Shown one piece after another: positions 1 to 8,561 of a DNA stretch of 64,000 nt. The DNA comes from Kibdelosporangium persicum. GTDB lineage: Bacteria; Actinomycetota; Actinomycetes; Mycobacteriales; Pseudonocardiaceae. A program made the translations under genes and the position numbers. Location: NCBI RefSeq assembly GCF_013280595.1, contig NZ_JAAATY010000006.1, positions 248,001 through 312,000 of the forward strand. The letters run 5' to 3'. Below the pieces are notes generated by a model. That model was not told the DNA's origin and did not search any database. It saw nothing but the letters and a program-made list of their open reading frames with translations. How positions within the stretch are numbered: the first letter of the stretch is position 1; every line of letters starts with the position of its first letter.

Positions 1-463
1 TCACGTCCGGGTTGTGGAACTGGTCCGTGGCGAACCCCTCCACCTGGTCGGCGACCATCCGGGCGAGCTCGATCAACTGCGGCCACAACTCCGGCCGGAA
101 CCCACCCGGCGGGCTGGCCACCAGATCGACCTCGGCGCCGAACGCCCGCATCGCCGACAACTTCTCCAGCGCGAACGCGTCCGACGTCACCACCCGCAGC
201 GGGTGCCCGGTCACCGCGCACACCATCGCCAGCGACGCACCCGTGCTGCCGCCGGTCGCCTCCACGACGATCTGCCCGGGCCGTAACCGGCCGGTCTGCT
301 CGGCGCCGCGGATCATCGCGAGCGCCATCCGGTCCTTGTAGGACCCGGTCGGGTTCGCCGCTTCCAGCTTCACCCACACCTCGGCGTCGTCCGGGCCGGT
401 CAGCCCGTCCAGCCGGACAGCGCGGGTCCAGCCGATGCCGGCCAGTAAACCCTGCTCGGCCAT
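1..463 (-). CDS. PLP-dependent cysteine synthase family protein (3' part off the left edge)
   Basis: Fold-type II PLP enzyme of the cysteine synthase/threonine synthase superfamily. The visible N-terminal 154 residues begin MAEQGLLAGIGWTRAV and contain the PLP-lysine motif NPTGSYKDRMA, followed by the phosphate-loop type motif ATGGSTGASLAM, both typical of O-acetylserine sulfhydrylase-like proteins. The frame stays open to base 1, so the C-terminal half is missing. The ATG lies 4 bp after the stop of ppm1, so it is probably the third gene of lnt-ppm1-this gene. The substrate cannot be fixed from half a protein: cysteine synthase, cystathionine beta-synthase-like and threonine dehydratase-like roles remain possible. 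Confidence 0.8.
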   Translation of the reverse strand, partial: MAEQGLLAGIGWTRAVRLDGLTGPDDAEVWVKLEAANPTGSYKDRMALAMIRGAEQTGRLRPGQIVVEATGGSTGASLAMVCAVTGHPLRVVTSDAFALEKLSAMRAFGAEVDLVASPPGGFRPELWPQLIELARMVADQVEGFATDQFHNPDV

Positions 464-467
464 CGCC

Positions 468-1223
468 TCAGGCGGACTTGCCGCCCTTGACCAGCGAACG
501 CAGCTGGTTGCCGCGCACCCGCACACCCCACTTGAACACCCGCCACAGCGCCTCGCGGACGATCGAGCCGTCCATCTTGGACACGCCGATCTCCCGCTCG
601 GTGAACGTGATCGGCACCTCGGAGATGGTGAACCCGGCCTCAAGAGTCCGCCAGGTCAGGTCGATCTGGAAGCAGTAACCCGCCGACGCGACGTTGTGCA
701 GCTTGACCTTCTCCAGCACCGCACGGCGGAACGCCCGGAAACCCGCAGTCATGTCGTTGACCTTCGCGCCGAGCCACAGGCGCGAGTACATGTTGGCGCC
801 CTTGGACAGCAGCCAGCGGCGCTTGGGCCAGTTCACGGTCTTCCCGCCGGGCACGTACCGCGAACCGATCGCCAGGTCCGAGTCGTGCAGCGCGTCGATG
901 ATCCGCGGCAGGTCCTCCGGCGAGTGCGAGCCGTCGGCGTCCATCTCGACGATGACGTTGTAGTCACGCTCCAGCGCCCAGGTGAATCCGGCCACGTACG
1001 CGGCACCGAGCCCGGCCTTCTCGGTGCGGTGCATCACGTGCACCCGCTCGTCGGCCGCGGCGAGCTTGTCCACGACCTCACCAGTGCCGTCCGGGCTGCC
1101 GTCGTCGACGACCAGCACGTGCGCCTTGGGCAGCGCACCGTGCAGCCGGTTGATGATCGGCGTGATGTTCTCCCGCTCGTTGTACGTCGGGATCACCACA
1201 AGCACCGGCTCGAGCTCCGCCAT
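468..1223 (-). CDS. ppm1: Polyprenol monophosphomannose synthase (dolichol-phosphate mannosyltransferase)
   Basis: GT2-family enzyme that transfers mannose from GDP-mannose to polyprenyl phosphate, feeding lipoglycan synthesis and protein O-mannosylation at the cytoplasmic membrane. The 251 residues have the N-terminal nucleotide-binding strand [14 protein letters not shown], the [10 protein letters not shown] motif near residue 40, and the metal-binding DAD in [15 protein letters not shown] (95-97). There is no C-terminal membrane domain, so this is the single-domain catalytic form. It lies 11 bp downstream of lnt. In mycobacteria Ppm1 and Lnt are fused in one polypeptide; here they are separate adjacent genes, and interaction of the two products is inferred from that fusion. 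Confidence 0.92.
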   Translation of the reverse strand: MAELEPVLVVIPTYNERENITPIINRLHGALPKAHVLVVDDGSPDGTGEVVDKLAAADERVHVMHRTEKAGLGAAYVAGFTWALERDYNVIVEMDADGSHSPEDLPRIIDALHDSDLAIGSRYVPGGKTVNWPKRRWLLSKGANMYSRLWLGAKVNDMTAGFRAFRRAVLEKVKLHNVASAGYCFQIDLTWRTLEAGFTISEVPITFTEREIGVSKMDGSIVREALWRVFKWGVRVRGNQLRSLVKGGKSA

Positions 1224-1234
1224 ACGTTCCTCTC

Positions 1235-2818
1235 CTACTCATTCCCTGTCCGGCTCGAGTCACCGGCCCGACGCTTACGTTGCCGGACCCGCGAACCGAT
1301 GGCCCACAGCAACGCCGCGAGACCGCCGACCACCATGACCCCCTCCGGCCAGGCGCCGATCCGGGTACCCAGGGTAACGGTCGACCTTTTGGCCACTGTG
1401 GCCACCAGCGTGTCAGCTGTATACAACTCAGTCTGACGGGTGACGGAGCCGTCAGGTTGCACGATCGCGCTCACGCCCGTTGTGGCGGACACCACCACCG
1501 CCCGGCCGTGCTCGACCGCACGGACCCGCGACATCGCCAGCTGCTGGTGACTCATCTCGGTGCGGCCGTACCAGTTGTTGTTCGTCGGGACGGTGAGGAC
1601 CTGCGCGCCGTCCCGTGCCGCCTGCGTCAGGACCTCGTCGTACGCGACCTCGAAACAGATCGCGACACCGAGTTCGGTCCCGGCGGCGGTGAGCACAGGC
1701 GGTTGCACACCGGGCCGCATGTCGGACTGGCCGTCCACGAACGGGGTGAAGATTCGCGCGACCGGGCGAATCGGCACGAACTCCCCGAACGGCACCAGCT
1801 TGCTCTTGGCGTACTCCTGGCCGGGACCGGCCGCCGGGTCCCAGGCGATCACCACGTTCTGGTCGGTGCCGTCCGCCTGCCGCTGCCGCGCGCCGATCAA
1901 CGTCGGCACGCCGAGATCGGCGACCATCCGGCTGAGCTGGACGTCGTCGGCCGCGTTCGGGCCGAGCCCGGTGAACGTCTCCGGCATGATCACCACGTCC
2001 GGCTTCGGCACCCGCCCGGCCTCGATGTCCCGAGCCAGCTGCTCGGCGCGCGCGATGTGGTTGCGCCGCATCTCGTCACCGGAACCGAGCGCCCCGAGTC
2101 CTTCCGGTGCGTTGCCTTGCACGACCGCGACCGTCATCGTGCCGTTCTGCGCGTCGGTGCCCACGAAAGGCAACGTCGCGAAGGCGACCGCGAGTGGGGC
2201 GACGACCATCAACGCCGGACCGATCCGCCTTCGGACGAGCAATTCGGTGATCGCGCAGCCCGTCAGCACCACCGCGAACCCCAGCAGCGGCGCACCCCCG
2301 AGCGACGCCAGGGGCAGATACCACCCGTCGGGCTGACCGAAACCCACACGTGCCCACGGGAACCCGCCGAACGGGAACCTCCCCCGCGCGGCCTCCCCCA
2401 CGACGTACAGGGCGGCCATCCACACAGGACCGCCGGGCATCGTGCTGACCACGGCCATCCCGGCCGACGCCAACCCGATGAACACCGACAGCGCGGCCGA
2501 CAACGCGACCCACGGCGTCGGCCCGAAACCCTCCCCCAGGAAGTTCTGCAGCCAGTACAGGGACGGCATCAGGAACGCCATCCCGAAGGCGAATCCGTAA
2601 CCGAACCCGGCACGGGCCCGCCGGCCGCGGATCGCGCCAGCCAGCAACGCGAACGCGACGACCGCCAGCCACCAGGTCGTCCTCGGCGGGAAGCTCAGCG
2701 CGAGCAGTCCCCCACCGGCAAGCGACGCCGCCGTCCGCCAGATGACCGGGTGCCGGCGGACGAACGAGACCGTGCGCTGGCCAGACCTGGACTCAGGCGG
2801 CACGGGAGGAGCGATCAC
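1235..2818 (-). CDS. lnt: Apolipoprotein N-acyltransferase
   Basis: Membrane enzyme that adds the third acyl chain to the N-terminal cysteine of lipoproteins. The 527 residues have about six hydrophobic helices in the first 215 positions, then a nitrilase/carbon-nitrogen hydrolase domain. The expected catalytic triad is visible: Glu280 in VIMPETFTG, Lys340 in [11 protein letters not shown] and Cys388 in [10 protein letters not shown]. The start is GTG preceded by AGTACTCTGATGGG, with no strong Shine-Dalgarno. It heads an operon with ppm1 and a CysK-like gene. Length and catalytic spacing match canonical Lnt. The substrates would include lipoproteins such as the one at 54685. Confidence 0.93.
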   Translation of the reverse strand: MIAPPVPPESRSGQRTVSFVRRHPVIWRTAASLAGGGLLALSFPPRTTWWLAVVAFALLAGAIRGRRARAGFGYGFAFGMAFLMPSLYWLQNFLGEGFGPTPWVALSAALSVFIGLASAGMAVVSTMPGGPVWMAALYVVGEAARGRFPFGGFPWARVGFGQPDGWYLPLASLGGAPLLGFAVVLTGCAITELLVRRRIGPALMVVAPLAVAFATLPFVGTDAQNGTMTVAVVQGNAPEGLGALGSGDEMRRNHIARAEQLARDIEAGRVPKPDVVIMPETFTGLGPNAADDVQLSRMVADLGVPTLIGARQRQADGTDQNVVIAWDPAAGPGQEYAKSKLVPFGEFVPIRPVARIFTPFVDGQSDMRPGVQPPVLTAAGTELGVAICFEVAYDEVLTQAARDGAQVLTVPTNNNWYGRTEMSHQQLAMSRVRAVEHGRAVVVSATTGVSAIVQPDGSVTRQTELYTADTLVATVAKRSTVTLGTRIGAWPEGVMVVGGLAALLWAIGSRVRQRKRRAGDSSRTGNE

Positions 2819-2862
2819 CCCATCAGAGTACGGGCGAACTGTAAACGCTCAGTGACGACCTA

Positions 2863-2908
2863 CTCGTGAGTGTTTATCAGGGTTAGAACACGGATAAACA
2901 CTCACGAG
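2863..2908. repeat. Dispersed palindrome, copy 1 (candidate terminator)
   Basis: Perfect 16-bp arms CTCGTGAGTGTTTATC (2863-2878) and GATAAACACTCACGAG (2893-2908) with a 14-nt loop. It sits 4 bp beyond the stop codon of the minus-strand PLP lyase at 2913 and upstream of lnt. Three further copies occur at 12630, 17713 and 25908. A hairpin this strong at a gene 3' end suggests a terminator or mRNA-stabilising role, but the near-identity of the copies points to a dispersed family. Confidence 0.9.
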
Positions 2909-2912
2909 GGGT

Positions 2913-3941
2913 TCAGGTCAGGGCGTTGTGCAGGTCGTGCCAGAGGTCTTCCGGGTCTTCCAGGCCGACGCTCATCCGGATCAGGCCCGGGGGTACTCGT
3001 TCCTCACCTGGCAGCCAGGCGCGGCGCTCCACCAAGGTTTCCACGCCGCCGAGGCTGGTGGCCGAACGGATCAGCTCCACCGAATCACAGACCTTGCCAG
3101 CCGATTCGGCGTCCGCGGTCTCGAACGACACCATCATCCCGAAGCCCGGGTAGCGCACCTTCGTCACGGACGGGTGCTCCGCGAGCCGTGACGCCAGCAG
3201 CGCCGCCGTACGTTCCTGCTCGGCGAGCCGGACCGGCATGGTCCGCAGACCGCGCAGCGCCAGGTACGCCTCCAGCGCGCCAGGCGTCGCGCCGACGCGT
3301 GTGCGGGCGTTCCTCAGGTCCTGCGCGATCTGCTCATCGTTGGTGACCGCGATACCCAGCAGCAGGTCGCTGTGTCCGCCGATCATCTTGGTGGCGCTGT
3401 GCACCACGATGTCCGCGCCCATCCGGAGTGGCTGCTGTTGCAGCGGTGTGGCCAGCGTGTTGTCCACGACCACACGTCCACGCGCGGCGGACGCGATCGC
3501 CTCGATGTCCATCACGTCGAGCGTCGGGTTCGTCGGCGACTCCAGCCACAGCAGGTCCGCGTCCGCTGCCTGCCAGGCCGCTGTGTCCGTCGGGTCGAGT
3601 TCCGTGACCGTCAGACGTCCCATCTGCTGCGCGTGCTTCAGGACTCCGCGTGTCAGGGCGTAGCTGAACGTCGGAACCACGACGGACGAGCCGACAGGCA
3701 ACGTGTCGAGGATGGCTGACAACGTCGCCACGCCGGACGCGTACGCCGTGGCCTGTCCGCCTTCGAGCGCGCCAACGGCATCCTCCAGGGCGGCCCACGT
3801 CGCCGTGCCGTCCGACCGCGAGTACACGACGCCGCCGCCGGCTTCGAACGTGCTCGCGGCGACGATCGGCGTGTTCAGCGGTGCGCCAGGGCCTTGCGGC
3901 CGCCCGGAGACGATCGCGAGAGTGCGCGGAGACCAGTCCAT
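2913..3941 (-). CDS. Cystathionine gamma-synthase/lyase-like PLP enzyme (Cys/Met metabolism family)
   Basis: Fold-type I PLP enzyme of transsulfuration or methionine breakdown. The 342 residues show the family pattern: substrate-entry region YSRSDGTATWAALEDAVGALEGG (40-62), the PLP-contacting stretch YASGVATLSAIL, ESPTNPTLDVMDI, the cofactor aspartate in VVVDNTLATP (160), and the Schiff-base lysine in HSATKMIGGHSD (Lys185). At 342 aa it is shorter than the usual 380-400 and lacks part of the N-terminal clasp. Whether it is a gamma-synthase, gamma-lyase or beta-lyase cannot be decided from motifs. It appears monocistronic, with the copy 1 palindrome right after its stop. Confidence 0.85.
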   Translation of the reverse strand: MDWSPRTLAIVSGRPQGPGAPLNTPIVAASTFEAGGGVVYSRSDGTATWAALEDAVGALEGGQATAYASGVATLSAILDTLPVGSSVVVPTFSYALTRGVLKHAQQMGRLTVTELDPTDTAAWQAADADLLWLESPTNPTLDVMDIEAIASAARGRVVVDNTLATPLQQQPLRMGADIVVHSATKMIGGHSDLLLGIAVTNDEQIAQDLRNARTRVGATPGALEAYLALRGLRTMPVRLAEQERTAALLASRLAEHPSVTKVRYPGFGMMVSFETADAESAGKVCDSVELIRSATSLGGVETLVERRAWLPGEERVPPGLIRMSVGLEDPEDLWHDLHNALT

Positions 3942-3989
3942 GCCCTCACGTTAACGACCGTCCGCCGCCTCGCCTACCTGCGAAATCTC

Positions 3990-4508
3990 TCATTTCTCTG
4001 CGGTCATTGTATTTTCGTCACGGACGGTTTTAACCGTGTCAGTAGTACTAGACGCTGTCCAGATCGGCGAGGGAAGACCGGCGGTCACGTCGGCGCCGCG
4101 GATGACCTGGATCCGGTAAGGCCGCAGCTCCCAAGCGGCGAACTCCGGCGACGACGGGCCGTCCGGCCACAACGTCGCAGGGTCGTACCCGGCGGCGAGC
4201 CGGTCCCACGCCTCCGCGCCCACCCAGGTCACGTGACAGTCCAGGAAGGCGGCATCGTGGTCTGGCGACCAGTAGGCGCAGGTCACCCACGGCGACCGGG
4301 CGATGTGCGCGACCTTCACCGGGGTCCGGCGGGTTCCGACGAAGCCGATCACCGACGCGGCACCGATCTCCCAGACCGGGTGCATGATCCTCGCCCGCGG
4401 CCTGCCGAGCCGGTCGGTGGTCGACACCGTGCTCCACACGATCCGCCCGGTGATCTCGGCAAGGTCGTCAGCGAGCTCGGCGAGTGAGACAGGTCTTCCG
4501 GCAACCAT
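3990..4508 (-). CDS. Pyridoxamine 5'-phosphate oxidase (PPOX) family FMN-binding protein
   Basis: Small split-barrel flavoprotein of about 172 aa. Visible family features are the N-terminal ITGRIVWSTVSTTDRLGRPRARIMHPVW strand pair, the loop TRRTPVKVAHIARSPWVTCAYW that normally contacts FMN phosphate, and the C-terminal WELRPYRIQVI. ATG at 4508 was chosen because GGAGG lies 7 nt upstream; GTG at 4511 would leave only 4 nt. It is divergent from a MarR gene with a 67-bp shared control region holding two inverted repeats, so it is the likely MarR target. It may reduce a quinone, bilin or F420-dependent substrate; the actual substrate is unknown. Confidence 0.8.
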   Translation of the reverse strand: MVAGRPVSLAELADDLAEITGRIVWSTVSTTDRLGRPRARIMHPVWEIGAASVIGFVGTRRTPVKVAHIARSPWVTCAYWSPDHDAAFLDCHVTWVGAEAWDRLAAGYDPATLWPDGPSSPEFAAWELRPYRIQVIRGADVTAGLPSPIWTASSTTDTVKTVRDENTMTAEK

Positions 4509-4530
4509 CACAGCACCTCCGACAAATATT

Positions 4531-4556
4531 CAACCTAAGTTGCACAACCATGGTTG
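4531..4556. promoter_or_regulatory. Tandem MarR-type operator in the PPOX/MarR divergent promoter
   Basis: Two 12-bp inverted repeats separated by 2 bp: CAACCTAAGTTG (4531-4542) and the perfect palindrome CAACCATGGTTG (4545-4556). Both share CAAC-N4-GTTG and are spaced 14 bp centre to centre. They lie between the divergent PPOX and MarR starts. This fits autorepression plus control of PPOX by the MarR dimer. Confidence 0.75.
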
Positions 4557-4575
4557 CATATCGGAGGCTGGCCGG

Positions 4576-5046
4576 GTGACCGCCCCTGAGCCCATCGCCG
4601 AAGACCTGGTTCTGCTGTTCACCGCCTTGGCCGCGAACACGCAGGCACAGGTCACCGCCGAAATCGCGAAGGCCGGGTTCGGCGACCTGCGCCCGTCGGA
4701 CGGCTACCTGGTCCAGCATTTGCAGCAAGGACCGCAGACCATCGGCGAACTCGCGACCAAGCTGGGCATCACGGCGCAGGGCGTCTCCAAGACCGTCATC
4801 GAGATGGAGCGCAAGGGCTACGTCTCCCGCACGCCGTCATCCGGCGACCAACGCAAGCGCGTCGTCGAGCTGACCGAGCGGGGCTGGGAGGCGATCCACG
4901 CCAGCCGCAAGGCCCGCGCGCACGTCAACCGCGAGCTCAGGGCCATCCTCGGCTCAGGCGCCCGCGCCTTCCTCGACCAGGTCCATCACCTCGCCGAGAC
5001 CACAGGCGCCTTGACCGAGCTCACCGAACGGCGGCTACGTCCTTAG
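4576..5046 (+). CDS. MarR family transcriptional regulator
   Basis: 156-aa winged-helix regulator. The recognition region is TIGELATKLGITAQGVSKTVIEMERKGYVSRTPSSGDQRKRVVELTERG (about residues 56-105), with helical dimerisation segments on either side. GTG at 4576 is preceded by CGGAGG at 4562-4567 with 8-nt spacing, which decides the start; the longer upstream open frame has no such site. It probably represses itself and the divergent PPOX gene through the double palindrome at 4531-4556. The 3' end overlaps the convergent oxygenase gene by 4 bp. Confidence 0.9.
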   Translation: MTAPEPIAEDLVLLFTALAANTQAQVTAEIAKAGFGDLRPSDGYLVQHLQQGPQTIGELATKLGITAQGVSKTVIEMERKGYVSRTPSSGDQRKRVVELTERGWEAIHASRKARAHVNRELRAILGSGARAFLDQVHHLAETTGALTELTERRLRP

Positions 5047-5741
5047 GCGGCGTCGTGGAACACCAGGCCGAGCGTGTGGCGGATGCCAGACCGGATCACG
5101 CTCACGCCGTGCCGCACGGGTGAGGCGGACCAGCCGCGGGCCGAGCGCACGGGACGCTCCCGCGTGGTGAAGATCAGGCCGTGGCCTTGCGGCAGAAGCG
5201 TTGCCATACCCCGGGATTGGGCACGTGGACGCTGCTCGACCAAGAGGAACTCACCGCCCGAGTGGTCGACCCCGGGCACATCCAGGCCGATCACCACCTG
5301 CAGCGGGAACACCAGGTCGCCGTACAGGTCGCGATGCAGGGCGTTCCAGTCGCCTTCCCGGTAGCGCAACAGGATCGGCGTCGGCTTGGTCTGGCCGGCA
5401 CGGTGGCACATCTCAAGCCACTCGTCCACAGTGTCCGGCCACGGCGCTGGCTTGCCGAGTTTCGCGGCCCAGTCGCGGGCGATCGGCAGCAGGTGCGGGT
5501 AGAACGCCTCGCGCAACCGGGCGACCAGTGACGGGAACGGCGAGTCGAAGTACCGGTACTGGCCGGAGCCGAACCGGTGGCGGGCCATGTCGACGGTCGA
5601 CCGGAAACGCGAGACGTCGTCGTACAACGCGGAGATCGACTGGCATTCCTTCGCCGTGAGGATCTGGTGCGTCAGGGCACACCCGTAGGTGTTCACCTCG
5701 TCGACGAGGGCGGGCCAGTCGGCTGAAGACACAGATCGCAT
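5043..5741 (-). CDS. 2OG-Fe(II) oxygenase family protein
   Basis: Cupin-fold dioxygenase of 232 aa, like the stand-alone COG3826-type 2-oxoglutarate/Fe(II) oxygenases. The iron ligands are visible as HRD (His136, Asp138) in NALHRDLYGD and a distal His211 in SPVRHGVSVIRSGIRHTLG; the Arg ten residues later is placed to bind 2-oxoglutarate. FPLQVVIGLDVPG and SGGEFLLVEQ are typical core strands. The substrate is unknown. The gene stands alone and converges with marR, their stop codons overlapping by 4 bp. Confidence 0.83.
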   Translation of the reverse strand: MRSVSSADWPALVDEVNTYGCALTHQILTAKECQSISALYDDVSRFRSTVDMARHRFGSGQYRYFDSPFPSLVARLREAFYPHLLPIARDWAAKLGKPAPWPDTVDEWLEMCHRAGQTKPTPILLRYREGDWNALHRDLYGDLVFPLQVVIGLDVPGVDHSGGEFLLVEQRPRAQSRGMATLLPQGHGLIFTTRERPVRSARGWSASPVRHGVSVIRSGIRHTLGLVFHDAA

Positions 5742-5798
5742 GTCTCCAGCCTGTGCCCGAAGCCGCCAGTGTGCTGGCCGGTTTCGGACATCGCTGTT

Positions 5799-6224
5799 TC
5801 AGACGGCGCTGTTCTGCACAGGGGCCTGCTCGGACGACACCGGGACGACCACAGTCCCCTGAGCACGGGTGACGGCGATCGGCGGGTCGAGGACGTCGGC
5901 GGCCGACGGTCCACGGTCCGGGTTGGCGCGGCACACCACACGCGCCTCGAACGCGATCTCCCGTGACCGGTTGCCGATCCGCACGATCGTGCCGGTCGCC
6001 TCGATCACGTCGCCTGCCTGGATGGGAGCGAGGAACTCGACGGCCGAGTAGCCCGCGAACAGGCCTTCGTCGCCGTCGGTCCAGATCATCATCTCGGTGG
6101 CCACGTCGCCGAACATGCCGAGACCGTACGCTCCGTCGACCAGATTGCCGCCGTAATGGGCGTGCGAATGCGGCACGTACCGCCGTTGGGTGACCGTGAA
6201 CCCCTCGATCAACGCCCCGTTCAC
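5799..6224 (-). CDS. kal: 3-aminobutyryl-CoA ammonia-lyase (hotdog fold)
   Basis: 141-aa hotdog-fold protein that would deaminate L-3-aminobutyryl-CoA to crotonyl-CoA, a late step of lysine fermentation. It carries [34 protein letters not shown] and [26 protein letters not shown], as in Kal proteins of lysine fermenters. The ATG overlaps the kamE stop as ATGA (6224-6221), so translation is probably coupled. It is the last gene of the minus-strand lysine operon. Assignment rests on family resemblance plus strong context. Confidence 0.85.
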   Translation of the reverse strand: MNGALIEGFTVTQRRYVPHSHAHYGGNLVDGAYGLGMFGDVATEMMIWTDGDEGLFAGYSAVEFLAPIQAGDVIEATGTIVRIGNRSREIAFEARVVCRANPDRGPSAADVLDPPIAVTRAQGTVVVPVSSEQAPVQNSAV

Positions 6225-6988
6225 ACTCCAGCTCCCGTCTTCCGCCGCAACGCGTGCACCAAAAAACTCGCCACTTCCCCCGGCGTGGTCCCGCGGCCGA
6301 AGACGCGGTCGACACCGAGTTCCCCCGCCATCAACGGGTCGAAACGCGGCCCGCCCGCGATCAACAGCGGCCGCTTCTCCCCCATCGCCTCACGGAACGC
6401 CGCCGACATCTCCTGCGTGTTGTGGATGTGCGCGTCCCGCTGCGTGACCACCTGGGAGACCAGCACCGCGTCAGCCTTCTCGGCACGGGACCGTTTCACC
6501 AGCTCCGGCACCGAGACCTGGGCGCCCAGGTTCACCACGCGCAGCTCGCGGTAGTACTCAAGGCCCTTCTCCCCCGCGAAGCCCTTGATGTTGAGGATCG
6601 CGTCGATGCCGACGGTGTGGGCGTCCGTGCCGATGCACCCGCCGACGACGACCAGCTTGCGGCGCAGTTCCTTCTTCACCGTCGCGTTCACTTCGGACGG
6701 TGACAGCAACGGGTATTCCCGTTCCACCACGCGCACTTCGTCGAGGTCGACGATGTGCTTCACCGAGCCGTAGACGACGAAGAACGTGAAGTCCGCGCCG
6801 ATTGGCTTGGAGTGCACGACCATCGCCGGGTCCATGCCCATCTTGCCCGCCAGCTGCAACGCGGCGCCGTCGGCACGCGGGCCGTGCGGCACGGGCAAGG
6901 TGAACGACACCTGGATCATGCCGTCGCCGGTGGTGTCGCCATAAGGCCGGACGTGGCGTTTCCCCGAGTTGCTCCCCGAGCTGCTCAC
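6221..6988 (-). CDS. kamE: D-lysine 5,6-aminomutase beta subunit (B12-binding)
   Basis: Beta subunit of the adenosylcobalamin- and PLP-dependent mutase that moves the epsilon amino group of D-lysine or L-beta-lysine to carbon 5. The 255 residues contain the base-off cobalamin motif DxHxxG as TDAHTVG (His124) and the downstream GG motif in LLIAGGPRF. An N-terminal dimerisation domain precedes the Rossmann-like B12 domain. It overlaps kamD (TGA 6987-6985) and kal by ATGA junctions. Length agrees with known KamE of about 260 aa. Confidence 0.94.
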   Translation of the reverse strand: MSSSGSNSGKRHVRPYGDTTGDGMIQVSFTLPVPHGPRADGAALQLAGKMGMDPAMVVHSKPIGADFTFFVVYGSVKHIVDLDEVRVVEREYPLLSPSEVNATVKKELRRKLVVVGGCIGTDAHTVGIDAILNIKGFAGEKGLEYYRELRVVNLGAQVSVPELVKRSRAEKADAVLVSQVVTQRDAHIHNTQEMSAAFREAMGEKRPLLIAGGPRFDPLMAGELGVDRVFGRGTTPGEVASFLVHALRRKTGAGV

Positions 6989-8556
6989 CGGGCCTCCTCC
7001 AGCAGGTCGACGGCCGGGTTGCGGTACCCGGCTGTTTTCTCGATCACGCCGTCCGCGCCCTTTCCCCCGGTGGGCGGGCGTTTCATCAGGCCGAAGGTGC
7101 CGTCGGCGATCGCGTTCAGCAGGCCGTCGTCGACGATGCGCTCAAGCAGGTCGACGGCCTCACCGAGGACCTGGTGGGCACGTTTGACGATGAACCCGTC
7201 CGGCGCGGGCCGGAAGTCCTCCCGCAGGTTCCCGGCCGCGCCGAGCACGTACCGCACGTTGGCCAGCGCCAGGTCACGGTCGGCCAGAAACGGCGTGACC
7301 ACGGCTTCGGTCATCATCCCGACCAGCAGGATCGACTGCCCGGTCAGGACACCGGCGAGGTTGAAGAAGCCGTCGAGCAGGTGGCCGCGGAACACGTCAC
7401 CGGTCATGTGCTTGGTCGGCGGCATCCACTTCAGCGGCGCGTCCGGGAACAGTTCCCGTGCCAGCAACGCGTGCGCCAGCTCCAGCCGGAAGGAGTCCGG
7501 GATGTCCGGGTTGATCTCGAAGGCGTGGCCGAGGCCCAGCAACGAGTCGGGCAGCCCGGCTTCGTGCGCGAAGTGCTCGTTGAGCAGCTGCGAGACGGTC
7601 ACGGTGTGGGCGGCGTCGACCGCGTCGGCGGTGGTGAGGTAGTTGTCCTCGCCGGTGTTGATGATGATCCCGGCGCGGGCGTGCACCTGGCGGGAGAAGC
7701 GCTGGTCGACGAACGTGCGGATCGGGTTGATGTCGCGGAACAGGATGCCGTACATCGAGTCGTTGAGCATCATGTCGAGCCGCTGCAGGCCGCCGAGCAC
7801 GGCGATCTCGGGCATGCACAGCCCGGAGGCGTAGTTGGTCAGCCGGATGTAGCGACCGACCTCTTTGGACACTTCGTCGAGCGCGGCCCGCATGATCCGG
7901 AAGTTCTCCTGGGTCGCGTACGTGCCGGCGAACCCGTGGTGCGTGGCGCCTTCCGGCACGTAGTCCAAAAGGGACTGCCCGGTCGACCGGATCACCGCGA
8001 TGATGTCGGCGCCCGCCCTGGCCGCGTTGCCCGCCTGGATGACGTCTTCGTCGATGTCGCCGGTGGCCACGATCAGGTAGATCCACGGTCGTTGCGCGGG
8101 ATCGCCCAGCCGCGCGATCAGCTTGTCGCGCTGGGCGCGGTTGCGGTCGACCGTCCGTACCCCCTTCCCCACCGCCGTGCGGGCGAGTTTGTACGCGCGT
8201 TCGGCCTCACGGCCTGCCGGAACCTTGTACTGGACCTGCCCGGCCGCGGTCGCCTCGGCCAGTTCGGTCAGGTTCGCGAAGTCGTGTCGCCGCAACGCGT
8301 CGAACGCGGGCAACACCGCGCCGTGCTCCAGGCCGCAGTGCTCCCGGATGGTGTCCACGACACGGTTGACCCAGGGGACGTCACCGGCGCGGTGAGCGGT
8401 GTCCGCGCCGGTGATGCCCGCGAGGCGGAGAGTCGCGCGCTCGACGGCGACCGTGGTGTGCGCTTTGGCCAGCGCGATCACCGGTTCGCTCGCCCGAGCA
8501 GCGAGCTGCCGAGCCTTGGCCACGACGTTGGGGTCGAGGTTCAGCAGATCACCCAT
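6985..8556 (-). CDS. kamD: D-lysine 5,6-aminomutase alpha subunit
   Basis: 523-aa TIM-barrel subunit that binds PLP and adenosylcobalamin with KamE. It begins MGDLLNLDPNVVAKARQLAARA and includes conserved KamD segments such as FAGTYATQENFRIMRAALDEVS, GEDNYLTTADAVDAAHTV and KWMPPTKHMTGDVFRGHL. ATG 8556 was chosen because AAAGGA lies 8 nt upstream. The alternative ATG at 8565 would overlap the preceding stop as ATGA, like every other junction in this operon, and adds only three residues. Length matches characterised alpha subunits of about 520 aa. Confidence 0.94.
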   Translation of the reverse strand: MGDLLNLDPNVVAKARQLAARASEPVIALAKAHTTVAVERATLRLAGITGADTAHRAGDVPWVNRVVDTIREHCGLEHGAVLPAFDALRRHDFANLTELAEATAAGQVQYKVPAGREAERAYKLARTAVGKGVRTVDRNRAQRDKLIARLGDPAQRPWIYLIVATGDIDEDVIQAGNAARAGADIIAVIRSTGQSLLDYVPEGATHHGFAGTYATQENFRIMRAALDEVSKEVGRYIRLTNYASGLCMPEIAVLGGLQRLDMMLNDSMYGILFRDINPIRTFVDQRFSRQVHARAGIIINTGEDNYLTTADAVDAAHTVTVSQLLNEHFAHEAGLPDSLLGLGHAFEINPDIPDSFRLELAHALLARELFPDAPLKWMPPTKHMTGDVFRGHLLDGFFNLAGVLTGQSILLVGMMTEAVVTPFLADRDLALANVRYVLGAAGNLREDFRPAPDGFIVKRAHQVLGEAVDLLERIVDDGLLNAIADGTFGLMKRPPTGGKGADGVIEKTAGYRNPAVDLLEEAR

Positions 8557-8561
8557 CCGCC

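Noticed and set aside
1280-2869. Plus-strand frame opposite lnt running into palindrome copy 1
   Set aside because: Composition is low-complexity Arg/His/Pro and the catalytic residues of Lnt on the other strand prove the coding direction.
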